From contig CM054155.1 in the NCBI GenBank assembly GCA_028751875.1, positions 46,872,258 to 46,936,257 on the forward strand: a stretch of DNA of 64,000 nucleotides, read 5' to 3'. The position numbers and the translations under genes are program-made. Within the stretch, counting starts at the first letter, position 1; the number at the start of each line of letters is the position of its first letter. Positions 27,757 to 38,070 of the stretch are shown here, piece by piece. The DNA comes from Rapana venosa (taxonomy: Eukaryota; Mollusca; Gastropoda; Neogastropoda; Muricidae). The notes beneath the pieces were generated by a model, which did no database searches, was not told the DNA's origin, and saw nothing but the letters and a program-made list of their open reading frames with translations.

Positions 27757-28480
27757 TCAAGTCAAGTCAAGTCAAAAACACTTTAATCATCCCATGAAGG
27801 GCAATTACAATACTGACAGGCAGATTGATACACATCAAATATATCAAAGACACAAAAACTAATTTCATATTGGTTTTCAAATAAAATGTCACGAACACAC
27901 ACCCACACACCAACACACACGCGCGCATGCGCACACACACGCAAACACCCGCACGCACGCACACACATCAATTGTGAACACAATTTTAAACCCATTGACT
28001 AGAAGACATAAAAACTTATTTTTACGCACGCATATACGCAGCACGTACACAAGCACGTACGTGTGTGTGCGAACACGCCCATGCACACCCACACCATACA
28101 CCAATATATGAATTCAATGTTTTAAGACCGTTGACTAGAAGACAGACTTATTTCACACGCCCACGCACCCACCCACACACACACACATAATTATGTATTG
28201 ACTACACTCGTAACAATGACAATCAGGCAGATAATTCAGAAAAATGTAAAAACTAGGTAGTCAACATCATTGTGAATTCAGAATTCGAATGCTTACTGGC
28301 ACAAAAGAATTTCTTTTTCTGTTAGTTTTGCTGATGGGACACTGAAAACAGCGTTCCGAAGGCAACATTTGAAATTCTGGAAACAAAGCATGGGAAGGAT
28401 CAGCCAAAATGGCTGTGGCTTTGCGTACAAGCTGCTGATTGCAGAACGACATGAGATCTCTTTGTTCTTTTCCAATTATT
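27757..28480 (-). mobile_element. LINE 3' fragment with CTTGA tail, nested in LINE
   Basis: The minus-strand frame includes NQQLVRKATAILADPSHALF, PEFQMLPSERCFQCPISKTN and SFVPVSIRILNSQ stop, a C-terminal motif set typical of some invertebrate LINE ORF2 proteins. The 3' UTR carries a CA/CG-rich block (about 27890-28190) and ends TGGGATGATTAAAGTGTTTT then TGACTTGACTTGACTTGAC. TATATCTT occurs at both junctions (about 27747 and 28510), a possible target-site duplication. Confidence 0.7.
27890..28190. repeat. CA/CG-rich runs in LINE 3' UTR
   Basis: Several CA- and CACG-type blocks (27893-27965, 28025-28100, 28155-28187) with similar spacers (TTGACTAGAAGACA appears twice), suggesting an internal duplication. 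Confidence 0.8.
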
Positions 28481-28794
28481 TTTGAGCAGCATCTTAAGAT
28501 GAGAAGGATATATATCTTCTAGGTACACATTTGTATAAGAGCCAAGAATAAGCCCATTTTCTTCTTTTTTAAAAGAGATAGTTGATATCAAAATCTGCTT
28601 TCTGAAGTTCCCATTTTGGACAAGGTGTTAAAAGAGGTGTGGATTTTTGCCAATCTTTAAGATTAATACTTGACTCTTTGAGGAGATCAGAAGTATAATT
28701 ATGTGCCAATTGTAGCAAGAGAAGATATATTTTTAGCTCTTTTAGGAAAATCTGTGTTGGATCTAATTGAAATTTCTAATTTAAAAGTCTGTGT

Positions 28795-29180
28795 GTGTAG
28801 TTGTGTGTGTATAGGTAGGTGTGTGTATGTATAATGTGTGTGTGTATGTATAATGTGTGTGTAGGTGTATGTATAGGTGTGTGTATACTCTATGCATACA
28901 TATGCAAATAGTGAAGTACACACACACATGCACGCACACACAGAGACACAGATGCAGAGTCATAGAGCAACAGACACAGACAGACAGCCAGTGAGACACA
29001 CACTTGTGCACACACACGTGTGTGCACACACAAACATGCGCATGAACATACACACACACACACACACTTAAACACACAAACAAACACACACACAAACACA
29101 CACACAAGCACACACACATAGACACAGACAACGACTCATTGACAAACACAACATGTGTAGAAACACACATACACATGCAC
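28795..29180. repeat. GT/GTAT then CA compound microsatellite
   Basis: GT/TA-type repeats to about 28890, then CA-type with CAGA and CACG interruptions to about 29180. GT-rich and CA-rich halves face each other, so single strands could pair. Confidence 0.92.
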
Positions 29181-29394
29181 ACGCACGGGCCATAGCCCAT
29201 ACTGAATAAACCATTTCGAGTTCGAGTTCCCATATATAGGAAAAACATGAAATGGAAAAGATATTTATTCAGTATATCTATAAGGAGTGCATTGAGAAAA
29301 AGGGTAAACAAAATCATGAAGTATATACACTTGGCATATGACAAATAATAATAAGGGATGGAACATATATATTATATCTCAGCATGTGTGTGGA

Positions 29395-29434
29395 TAGATA
29401 GATAGATAGATATAAAGATAGATAGATATACATG

Positions 29435-29475
<41 letters not shown>
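29395..29475. repeat. (GATA)n then (TA)n microsatellite
   Basis: GATA tetramers followed by about 15 TA units and TATAA variants. Confidence 0.93.
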
Positions 29476-29818
29476 ATATAATGAAAACAAACCAGAGCAC
29501 TCAATATTTATCACTGTAATTTTGCCACTGTTGCAGAACCTTCATAAACAAGTGGACCGGTTTGCCCAAACAAGAATGTTCACAGACTGTTAAAAAAACC
29601 CAGATCAGAAAACATCAATCACACACGGAAAGAGCTCTCGGACAACCAAGCACAAATTTAAAAAACAGAAAAAGAAATCACCTTCCTGTTAGATCACATC
29701 ACAAGAAAGACAAAATCAACTGATGAAGCAAGCCAAAGAAGTGTCTTGAAAATACTTTAAACGACAAAACACCAACTAGAGACAAAACCAAGTGGACCAA
29801 CTCCATTGGTTGGTGTCA

Positions 29819-29867
29819 GCCAATCATCAGCTTAGTTTGGAGAGTCTGCGGAACGGAAGTGACGTCA
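29819..29867 (+). promoter_or_regulatory. Candidate promoter: CCAAT box and ETS/CRE composite
   Basis: AGCCAATCA (29818-29826) is a CCAAT/NF-Y-type box. CGGAAGTGACGTCA (29854-29867) is a perfect fused ETS (CGGAAGTG) and CRE (TGACGTCA) site, a combination known from housekeeping promoters. Spacing of about 30 bases, and a donor site about 190 bases downstream, fit a TATA-less promoter with a first exon. Inferred from motifs only. Confidence 0.55.
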
Positions 29868-29879
29868 ACTTCCTGCCGC

Positions 29880-30053
29880 ACATTGGGCCCAGAATGACCG
29901 AGCTGGAATCGCGTGTCAGCTACCCAGGCAAGGGAAGCCACTAGCGACGTTTTTCAAGAGTGCTGTCCTGATTGTCGATGAGTATCACCTGTTGAAAATC
30001 GAGGAACTGCTGCCATGCCTTGGTTTGATGGAGATGACTGATAAGAGACCGAG
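29880..30053 (+). other. Candidate first exon of a second gene
   Basis: Non-repetitive, more GC-rich sequence after the promoter motifs. Ends at donor CGAG|GTAAGT (30054). It has small upstream frames (one starts MTELESRVSYPGKGSH and stops). A last ATG at 30028, MEMTDKRP, is open through the donor in phase 2. The start site and the coding status are not established. The exon-like units at 32213 and 34422 lie downstream, but in phase 2 they quickly reach stops. Confidence 0.4.
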
Positions 30054-30303
30054 GTAAGTGTGAGGGTTGTTTTTTCTTTTTTTTCACTCAGGTGATGCTC
30101 TACCACATAAATGAGTTGCATTGCCCTGGAGGTCAATTTACAGTTTGTTAATAATTTGCAATAAAAAGGCTATTGAATAAAAAGAAAAGATTGGAAATAG
30201 GACGATTCAATGAAGTGTTAATATTACAAATTGAAATGATAGACTGCATTGAGTGACAAAAGTAAGTGGTCAGAATTTATTTTATTTATTTTATTTTATT
30301 TTA

Positions 30304-30642
30304 TTTATTCTTTTACATCGAGAACAAAAGAATAAGCACTTATGTGCTTTTTTACATCCAGTCCCCATGTGTATGCGGTTTTGTAAATTCTGTCATCTGT
30401 TCCCACCGGCACACAATGGCCTACTCTTACAAAAAGCAGAACAGGATTTAACATGCACGCAAGACGTTCTACGTGCATTCGCACACGGGACCTCGGTTTA
30501 TAGTCTCATCCGAAGGACTTTTGGGGAGAGTGGAGTCTGCACTGATGTCAACTCCAGAGGAAAATATCACCTTGAACGGGAATTGAACCCGGGTCGTCAG
30601 ATTGCGAGCGCAATGTTCTAACCACTAGGCTATCCTGTCCCT
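30304..30642 (-). repeat. SINE family C, full length
   Basis: Reverse copy from ATTCTTTTACATCGAGAACA to ACCACTAGGCTATCCTGTCC. It has GGGAATTGAACCCGGGTCG (B box) and CTCGGTTTATAGTCTCATCC (central segment). Confidence 0.9.
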
Positions 30643-31589
30643 CCTTGAGGGCATGAGTGTTTTTAAACGCGTTTATATGTAATATAAAGCAAAAGGAAAC
30701 AAAAATATGCCTTGGTAATTCGGTACAAGGTAGATGAATGGTTATAAACTTGTTATAATCGATCAAAATCTCAAAATCAACAACCTGACCCCCACCTGCC
30801 TAAAATGTCTCCTAGCGGAAAAGTAGGTCAGGTGCAAAGTGACTCATTTCGTGACGGAACGTTACTGAATAAATAAGAATTTAAACATTTTATTTTTAAG
30901 CAGATGGTTCAAGTGATAGCTGTTGTTTCGATAAGATATTGATAGAAAATATCGCTCTGGGATTAGTTGGTTTGTTGTTGTTTTTTAGCATAAAGAAATT
31001 GTCTGTTTTCCCAAAATCATATTGCAAAAAAAAGGAGAAAATTGTTTTTTGTAAACTTTTGTAGTGCTCTGTTTTGAAGTACCCCAAACACTACAAGACA
31101 GTAACATAGATGAGGTATTATGACAGGTAAAAAAAATGTAACAAATGTTGGTTAAGAAAACAAAAAACCGTGATCACAATAACAAACAAACCATATAAGA
31201 ACAGATAGTCAAAAAGAAAGTTGGGACACACGAACAATCATTACCGCACATATAATATTTATTCAGATAATATGTGCTTACATTTACTTTGATAAAATAT
31301 TGATAGAAAACCATCTCCTTTAGCACAGAAAATGAGGACAGATTCTGAACCAGAACTGTGATCGTACGCTTTTGAGATAGACATTCCTTTCAGAATGTAG
31401 TCAGATTTCCTTCTAAATTGACTCAGTGGAGGAAAGATTTTTTTGTTGCATGCAGTAGAGAAACTATCCTATCCACACATTAAACAGTAGGAAAGTTTTG
31501 TTTTGTTCTCCATCTTCAACACCGTTAAAAAAAAAAAAAATCACCGAAAATATGCACATTGTCTCATTCCTCACACTTGGGCATCACTG
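30643..31589. other. No feature recognised
   Basis: AT-rich, apparently unique intronic or intergenic sequence. Only short frames, no SINE or LINE family. Confidence 0.55.
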
Positions 31590-31905
31590 TAAGTCCACTC
31601 CTCTGAAGTTGCAGTATGGCTGCCTATATGGCCAGGTACTTAAAAACAGTCATACCCGTAAACTTCTCATTCAGTAGTGTGCAGTTTCAATCTCACAGTG
31701 ATTCCCAGGTGGGATGATGAGTGAGTCAGAGTGGACATTTTGGGTGACCCCCAGAGTGTTAAGCTGGGGAACGCACAACAACAACTGTTAAGTCCACAAG
31801 TACCCAGTAGATGAGAAGTTTGCATGTATGGATTTTTTTTCAAGCATCTCATGATATAGGCAGCCTATTTCCAGCCTCAGATGAATTTTTCTCCTTTAAC
31901 TGTCT
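31590..31905. repeat. Repeat E fragments, head-to-head
   Basis: A minus-strand E piece (31590-31790, including AACTTCTCATTCAGTAGTGT, CACAGTGATTCCCAGGTGGG and GTTAAGCTGGGGAACGCACA) abuts a plus-strand E piece (31795-31905, AGATGAGAAGTTTGCATGTA and CATCTCATGATATAGGCAGC). The two share the AGAAGTTTGC..TATG block in opposite orientation. Confidence 0.68.
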
Positions 31906-32164
31906 TGACCCCGATACGGCAACAGCCGACAGTAACGGCAGCCGCTGCTAGATTCCAATACGACCGCAGCTGACAGTTGGGCCCACGTGGGCAGTACTTT
32001 TCCATCACACACAGAACTCGTGGTTTTCACACTTTGTGTCTGAAAATTGGTGGGGCGATGCAGGGAGGGTGTCAGAAGGTGCCAGTGATAAATTTAGACC
32101 ACTAACATGCGTGTAGTGGGGAGGGAAGGAAGAAATAACAGCCAGCGACCTGAAGTTTTCCCCC
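31906..32164. other. No feature recognised
   Basis: Relatively GC-rich sequence with many CAG/CCG steps (around 31920-31990). No exon or repeat recognised. Confidence 0.45.
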
Positions 32165-32212
32165 CGCGATTTTGCGTGTCCTAAATTGTTGTCTTTTTTT
32201 TTATGTTTTCAG

Positions 32213-32332
32213 GATAAAGACTCAAGAGGCTTCCTCCCACCATTGGCATCCTGTGCAAGCGTAATGCAGGAGCAAGTGCAAGCGCAATACAAGCATAATG
32301 CAAGCGCAAGTGCAATGCAAGAGCAAGTGCAA
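32213..32332 (+). CDS. Exon-like unit, copy 1
   Basis: Acceptor TTTATGTTTTCAG and donor GCAA|GTAAGT bound 120 bases, exactly 40 codons, open in phase 0: DKDSRGFLPPLASCAS then MQEQVQAQY and a second ASASAMQEQVQ. The sequence is built on CAAGTG/CAAGCG hexamers. The whole block 32165-32570, including intron flanks, recurs at 34385-34745. The other two frames have stops. Whether it is a spliced exon, or a repeat that happens to carry splice signals, cannot be told here. Confidence 0.4.
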
Positions 32333-32399
32333 GTAAGTCAGTTTGCCTGGTAGGGCTTTGTTGCTGTGTAAAACAAAGTTAATAAGAAGATGGGATAGG

Positions 32400-32510
32400 C
32401 TAGGTGGTTTATCCATCCGCCCTTCCCCCCCCCCTCTCCCCAACCCCCCCCCCCCACACACACACCCTGCCCCCTCACCCCCCTGCCCCCCCTCCTACCC
32501 CTTACCAAAT
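32400..32510. repeat. C-rich tract
   Basis: Poly-C runs with CACA interruptions, inside the duplicated block. The second copy has a shorter equivalent at 34631-34668. Confidence 0.9.
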
Positions 32511-32570
32511 AATAGAAGTGTATAAAGACATTCAGGATTACCTAAACTGATAAGTCGTGTTGCTCAGTTG

Positions 32571-33107
32571 ATTGTTTTGTCTAAGTTCAGAATTTCTTCT
32601 TCTTCACACGCTCACGATGTCCAACAATCACGATGGTTCAGATAAAACTTGATCCAGCGATAAACTAGACACAACAGGTGAAAATGATTTGAAATGTCCA
32701 CACTGAAAAAGAACATGACTGTTTCGTTAACTTATCACAACAAACACAGCTTACATCCTTTGAGTATTTTTGTCCTGAAAGCATTTAGTTTAAATCTGTA
32801 CATGAGGGAAAACACATATCTGCGATTATACCAACCAGAGACTTTGCTAGAAATTTTAAAGTTGTTTGGAAATTTACTATGTTGCTTGTGTGAATAGTGT
32901 AAGTAACAGAATCAACAGAAGCCATTAGCTTTTTTGTAATAAATGGATTTGTCAGGTAAACTCAAACCTTCACTGTCTCTTGCATGGACTTTCTCCCAGT
33001 AGATAGATACAGTTAGTCTTCATAGCTGGTGAATGTCTATCTTGCATTAGAAAAAGATTTCGTGGTACACTATTGTTGTTGTGGGGTGGGTTTTTTTAAT
33101 TTATTTC
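32571..33107. other. No feature recognised
   Basis: AT-rich sequence with a 67-codon frame (32694-32897) that shows no splice boundaries or family resemblance. I do not call it a gene. Confidence 0.5.
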
Positions 33108-33612
33108 CTTGGTGGTCTAGAGGTAACGTGCCTGCCTAGAAAGCGAAAAGTGCGGGTTCGAAGTGTGTGGTGGTTCGATTCCCGTTTAGGCCAAAAACTT
33201 TTCTCCCATCCATTAGACCATGAGTGGTGGTCTGGGTGCTAGTCTTTTGGATGAGATGATAAATCAAGGTTCGGTGTGTGACACAAATTTAGTGCACGTA
33301 AAAGAACGCTCGGCAACAAGACAGTTGTCCCTGGCAAAATTCTGTAGAAAAAGCCACTTTGATAGAGAAACAAATACAGTTAAAGGTAAAGGTAAAGGAG
33401 TCCCATAACCTATAAGGTCGTAGGGGAGCGAGGCGTCAGAGACCTCACTTCTCTAGGGGCCAGCGTATTGAGGGCGGCGCCCATTTCCTCTCCCTCAAAT
33501 ACAGTTACAGACAGGAAAAGAATGAAAATTTAGGGATGGCGCTGCTCTTGTGGCGACGCGCTCTCCCCGGGGAGAGCAGCCCAAATTTCATGCAGAGGAC
33601 TTAAAGTGGTAT
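33108..33612 (+). repeat. SINE family B split by a truncated SINE A
   Basis: B copy from CTTGGTGGTCTAGAGGTAAC to GACTTAAAGTGGTATAC, with central TTTTGGATGAGATGATAAAT. A reverse, 5'-truncated A copy lies at 33383-33495. CAAATACAGTTA flanks it on both sides (33371-33382 and 33496-33507). Confidence 0.92.
33383..33495 (-). repeat. SINE family A, 5'-truncated, with perfect TSD
   Basis: Only the last ~110 bases of A (AAGGTAAAGGTAAAGGAGTC to CGCCCATTTCCTCTCCCT in reverse) between two perfect 12-base CAAATACAGTTA repeats. It proves insertion by target-primed reverse transcription with a TTTACC tail. Confidence 0.93.
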
Positions 33613-33822
33613 ACAATACAATACAATACAATACAAAACAATACAACAGAATACAATACTACAATACAATACAACAATACAATACAACAATACAACACAA
33701 CACAATACAACACAACACAACACAATACAACACAACACAACACAACACAACACAAACAACACAACACAACACAACACAACACAACACAATACAACACAAT
33801 ACAAGACAATACAAAGCTGCTA
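33612..33822. repeat. ACAAT/ACAAC pentanucleotide array
   Basis: About 40 pentamers directly continuous with the SINE B 3' end, an expanded SINE tail. Frames across it (QYNTIQ, VLCCVVL repeats) are artefacts. Confidence 0.95.
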
Positions 33823-34384
33823 GGTTCACCAGTGGTGATATTTCAGGGATGCTACGTACTGTTTACCCTCCAGTTAGGTAGCCATATTCCGGCTGCAGGA
33901 GGGATGTCTGAACGCTCATTACTGCACGGTCACCACATGTAGAACAATTTTTCACAGAACACATAGTTTGAACTTTCCAGAGAGCGACAGAAACAACGGC
34001 AGTAAGAAGCAGAAGAAAATGACAGAAAAAAAACCAACACAGAAATGGATGAAGCTGACAGGAATCCTTGGTTAGATTGAAATGTTATGCCGTGAGTAAA
34101 CTACTATGGCCCAGAAGCGGAATTTGTAGTTGTCGCCTGATATGGCCATGGATAAGCCGTTCAGACCGTCCTGTGATGTGAATTTTGGGGTACTAGTCAC
34201 TCAGTACTGTTTTATATTAGTCAAAATAGTATATACGAACAAAGCTTTTTGAAATTTGGTTTGGATTCTTTTTACTACAAGCAGTTGCTCTGTTGAAATT
34301 TTTTTTTTTTTTAACTAAGAAGGGTTTTAGCTTTGTCTTGTTTTGATGATTTTTTGTTGTTGTTGTTGACTTTTTCCCCCTTGT
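33823..34384. other. No feature recognised
   Basis: Mixed sequence between the SINE tail and the duplicated exon-like block. Nothing supportable. Confidence 0.5.
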
Positions 34385-34421
34385 GAGTGTCCTAAATTGT
34401 TGTCTTTTTTTATGTTTTCAG

Positions 34422-34547
34422 GATAAAGACTCAAGAGGCTTCCTCCCACCATTGGCATCCTGTGCAAGTGCAAGCGTAATGCAAGAGCAAGTGCAAGCGC
34501 AATACAAGTGTAATGCAAGCGCAAGTGCAATGCAAGAGCAAGTGCAA
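34422..34547 (+). CDS. Exon-like unit, copy 2
   Basis: Second copy of the unit at 32213. Same acceptor (TATGTTTTCAG) and donor (GCAA|GTAAGT), 126 bases, 42 codons, open in phase 0. It differs from copy 1 by one extra hexamer (an additional Ala-Ser) and a few substitutions such as KCN for KHN. Reading frame and both splice sites are kept although flanking C-runs changed length, which is weak support for function. Confidence 0.4.
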
Positions 34548-34854
34548 GTAAGTCAGTTTGCCTGGTAGGGCTTTGTTGCTGTGTAAAACAAAGTTAGTGA
34601 GAAGATGGGATAGGCTAGGTGGTTTATCCATCCCCCCACCCCCACACACCCTGCCCCCCCCCCCCCCCTTACCAAATAATATCAGTGTATAAAGACATTC
34701 AGGATTACCTAAACTGATAAAAAGTCGTGTTGCTCAGTTGAGTGTGCAACGGAATTCATACGCTTACTGCCCCCCCCCCCCCTCTCAAATTTTGAGGAAA
34801 TGGGTGTCAAAACACGACAACAATGTGCTTTACTACCTTTTTTTGGTGTCACTA

Positions 34855-35115
34855 AACACGAAATGGCCTGGCCTGCCCTCGTAAAGGTTGGAAATCAGGT
34901 TTTTTATACGTGTGCGCTTAGATGTTCGAAGTGGGCATGGAATCATAGGCGGAGATGGTTGTGTAAACACGATCCTGTGTGTGCGTGTTTATGCTGTGTT
35001 TCGCAATCTGTTCCTTCTGTGGTCGTAGAGTTCTGCGTAGTATGTTCGAGTACACAGAACCTCGGTTTGTTGTTTCACCCAAAGGAGTTATAGGTGAGTG
35101 GAGTCTCTCTGATGT
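34855..35115 (-). repeat. SINE family C, degenerate
   Basis: Weak reverse match: AACACGAAATGGCCTGGCCT, GTAGTATGTTCGAGTACACA, GAACCTCGGTTTGTTGTTTC and GTGGAGTCTCTCTGATGTTA in the expected order. Same at 51198-51458. Confidence 0.5.
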
Positions 35116-35318
35116 TAGCAAATCTTTTGACAAGATATCATGAAATTTCCTTAACTCCCCTACCACCAACTCTCTCGGACATAAACAGTAAAGTTCTAAA
35201 ATATTGCGTATTATTTCTTTGTAGTAAGAACGATGTCCTACTGTACCCCTTGAACTGAAACAAAAAAGTCAACAATTTTCTAAATCTTTACCGTGTATCA
35301 TCGCAATTTCCTGTTTGT

Positions 35319-35364
<46 letters not shown>

Positions 35365-35954
35365 TGTGGGAGGAGTAAGAGAGAGGATGAGAAGAGAGGG
35401 AGAGAATGAAATGCTTTGCCTAAATTCATACATAAGAAAACTGACTTAGGGTGTAATACTTTCTTGCAAGCGAGTCCTTTAAAATCTGCAAGTCAGATTA
35501 CTGAGTGTGATCTTCTTGGAAAAACTTAACACTATAAAATATGATTGTGTATTTGATATATCTACAAATATATCCTAGGAACTATCCCACATAAAAAACA
35601 AGAAACATCAAATGATACACAGTCGAAATTGGCTAAACTCTCTACCAAACACGTATAAAGTATGGGTTTTAAAGCCCTGAAAAACAACACTGCACTCAAT
35701 ACTGGACTCCTTACATTGTGCATTATCTTTTGAATGTTATGAATGCAGTTTGAGCATGAGATATTGACTGAATATGTTTTATATGCTAAGGCCAGAGTTT
35801 TTTGAAAGCAAAAACACAAAAAACCGTAAATGAACATTGAAATAGTTCCAATGAATTTGAATGTTCACTATACTACCTCAAAGTTTAAAATCTCTTTTTT
35901 TTAACCCCAACAGAACAATATCGCGATTTTCATCAATTAGGTTTTAAAAAAAAT
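35116..35954. other. No gene; GA run at 35332-35364
   Basis: Apparently unique AT-rich sequence with one GA microsatellite. Repeated at 51459-52295. The 91-codon minus-strand frame (35562-35837) has no recognisable domain, and I do not call it. Confidence 0.5.
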
Positions 35955-36150
35955 AATTGTACTTTAAACCACAGCAGAGTTCTCTGCGTGAAAATTCGGA
36001 TGAGAGAGGAGTGAGAAAGAGAGCACGTCGCCACCCCCCAACAAGAGCAGAGCACTTTTTTCTTTTCCTGTTTTGTTTTCCTTAAACTTCAGCGACTTTT
36101 TCTCAGAATGTTGCCAGAATCAACTCTCCTCTGCAGTTAGCGTTGCTGGT
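35955..36150 (-). repeat. SINE family B, 3' part
   Basis: Reverse fragment: TTTAAACCACAGCAGAGTTC, TCTGCGTGAAAATTCGGAT, GCACGTCGCCACC, and GAATGTTGCCAGAATCAACT. Divergent. Copy 2 at 52298-52492. Confidence 0.7.
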
Positions 36151-36689
36151 TTAATCTCTCTATTGCTACTTTTACCACCAACAGCTAACTTGTAATTAAA
36201 TAAAACCAAAAAACCTACCATCTTTCTCGCGTCTAGTTACACGAAAACATTCCACTGCAGAATCATTCAAATCGATGATTAAGTCCTGGGAAACTACAGG
36301 GGGGGACTTTCCTTACGAGATGTCCACTTCTACAATACGTGGAAGCAACAACAGCAACAACTCCTAGTGAAATGGCTGGTTTAAAAGTCCTCTCTCTCTT
36401 CATCTTCTTCTCTTATATCTGTTCGCTTCCAAAACGGGACACCTCTTTATCCTACCATCTACCAGAGGCTGGGGTACCACTGGAAGTCGGGTGGGGGTTG
36501 GTGCACTGCATGAGTGATGTAGACGGATCCGCTGGCGCAAGGGGATTTCCTCGAATCCCCTCCTCCTTAGGTTGCACTGCACCATCTGTACGCCAGGGGT
36601 GGGGTGCGGTGAATTCCCGGCTGTTGGCACGGAGTTAGTGGATGGATTGTAAAAAAAAAAAACAAAGATGCAAAAAAAAAATTTTTTTC
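36151..36689. other. No gene recognised
   Basis: Contains frames of 99 (+) and 76 (-) codons at 36339-36638 that overlap each other and recur at 52681-52980. No domain, no splice evidence. Confidence 0.45.
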
Positions 36690-37035
36690 TATGGGGAACG
36701 GGATAGCCTGGTGAAATGTATTGTGATCTGCTTTACCCGGGTTCGAAAGATCGTTCCAAGGGGATTTTTGTTTTTTTCTCCTTGGAGTTCCCATCAGTGC
36801 CGACTCCATCCGACTCCATAATGTTATTTCGGACGAGACTATAAACCGAGGCCCCGTGTGCGAATGCACGCAGAACATCTTGTACAACCGTTAAAAGCCG
36901 TTCCGCTTTTCGTGAGAGTAGGTCATTGTGTGCCACTGGGAACGGATGTCGAAATTGACAAAACTGCATACACACGGGGACTGGGTGTCAAAGAGCACGT
37001 ATGAGCGCTTATTCCATTATCCTCGAAATAAATAA
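36690..37035 (+). repeat. SINE family C, full length with many indels
   Basis: GGGGAACGGGATAGCCTGGT to TTCCATTATCCTCGAAATAA. In copy 2 (53032-53375) the head and central parts are closer to the family consensus (ATGTCTTTCGGATGAGACTA against ATGTTATTTCGGACGAGACT here). Confidence 0.88.
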
Positions 37036-37190
37036 ATAGATGAATCAATCTTTATGATCAAAACAGAGGCTGCACATTCCATCGCCAACTTTGTCTTTTG
37101 TGTTGGTTTTTGTTTGGGGGTGGAGATTTTATTTTTTGGTTTTTGGGTTTCTTGGTTAGGACTATTAAGGTTTGTTTACCGATGGTGAGA

Positions 37191-37223
<33 letters not shown>

Positions 37224-37324
37224 AACCCGTTTATAAACCTACCTATTAAGGTAGCTGTATTTCGCCTTCGGGTTATAAGTGCCTAAAACACGACACATGG
37301 CATGATTTCTTTTCTTTTTTCGTT

Positions 37325-37475
37325 TAAAAAAAAAGTTGTCATCCGTTCCTACCGGCACGAAATGGCCTGCTCTAGTGAATGGCGGAACTAGTTTTTTAGC
37401 ATGCGCGAAATGGTTCTGCGTTACGTTTTGCACCACGCGGCTCGGTTTATAGTCTAATCCGGAGGACCTTTGGGA
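37325..37475 (-). repeat. SINE family C, body part
   Basis: Reverse: GTTGTCATCCGTTCCTACCG, CACGAAATGGCCTGCTCTAG, GCTCGGTTTATAGTCTAATC. The head of the same element appears at 37800-37915, beyond a G-run and a SINE A. Confidence 0.75.
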
Positions 37476-37487
37476 TAGGGGTGGGTG

Positions 37488-37521
37488 GGGGGGGGGCGGG
37501 GGGGGAGGGGGGGGGGGGGTG
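37488..37521. repeat. G-rich homopolymer tract
   Basis: Runs of G broken by single C, A or T. Same at 53829-53862. Confidence 0.93.
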
Positions 37522-37547
37522 GTTGGAGTCGATGCTTCAGTTACTAA

Positions 37548-37795
37548 AGGTAAAGGAGTCCCATAACCTATATAAGGTCGTAGGAGGAGCGAGGCCGTCA
37601 AAGACATCAATTCTTAGGGGCCAGCATATTGTGGGCAGGTGGTGGCGCCCATCTCCTCTCCCTCGCTGCTTTTACCTTCCCTGACCCTAAAGAGGCAGGT
37701 ACCCATTCTTACAGATGTGGGGACTGTACTGAAGCCAAGGCGCGCAAACGGTCAACCATCATAGTGGCACCCGCTCGATGCTGCCTTAGCCTAAA
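37548..37795 (-). repeat. SINE family A, divergent
   Basis: Reverse copy: AAAGGTAAAGGAGTCCCATA, GGGCCAGCATATTGTGGGCA, CGCGCAAACGGTCAACCATC. The tRNA end is missing. Sits inside a SINE C. Copy 2 at 53889-54131. Confidence 0.85.
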
Positions 37796-37799
37796 GAAT

Positions 37800-37915
37800 A
37801 AGTTGAAGTTAACTCCAAGGGTAATAAACTCCTTTTCAAACGGGCGGCTCTGTAGGGGCTCGAACCCGGGCCCGTCAGATCACGAGCTCAAACGTTCTAA
37901 CACTAGGCCATCCAG
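37800..37915 (-). repeat. SINE family C, head part
   Basis: GAAGTTAACTCCAAGGGTAA, GGGGCTCGAACCCGGGCCCG (B box) and CTAACACTAGGCCATCCAGC (A box) in reverse. Copy 2 at 54141-54256. Confidence 0.78.
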
Positions 37916-37996
37916 CTTCTCTGCGTACAAGCATGCATTAAACAGCTTGTATGCACTTTACAGTTTGTTTGTTTTCAAAAATCTCCCTCCCTGCCC

Positions 37997-38012
37997 CCCC
38001 CCCCCCCCCCCC

Positions 38013-38054
<42 letters not shown>

Positions 38055-38070
38055 ACCCCCCCCCCCCCCC
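37997..38070. repeat. Poly-C tract, ~75 bases
   Basis: Almost pure C with two single A interruptions. Same at 54337-54411. Confidence 0.95.

Larger units (their letters stand above)
26720..28795 (-). mobile_element. I-clade-like LINE, degraded, split by another LINE
   Basis: Minus-strand relative of the LINE at 4816-5698. Upstream part 28795 to about 28480: FKLEISIRSNTDFPKRAKNI and a later KEENGLILGSY. Then, after an inserted LINE, the RNase H part 27756 to 27217: KIYTDGSLLENKEAGAAFII with the first catalytic Asp, SIFTAELTAI, CIDSESD, FCWVPSHCGIYFNEKVDK. A zinc-knuckle-like CICGEQLSNVHVLYQC follows near 27080. Several frameshifts and stops break the frame. The RNase H catalytic set is otherwise recognisable. 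Confidence 0.78.

Noticed and set aside
36339..36638. 99-codon frame conserved in both large copies as a gene
   Set aside because: Conservation is due to the near-identical duplication, and an equally long frame exists on the other strand.
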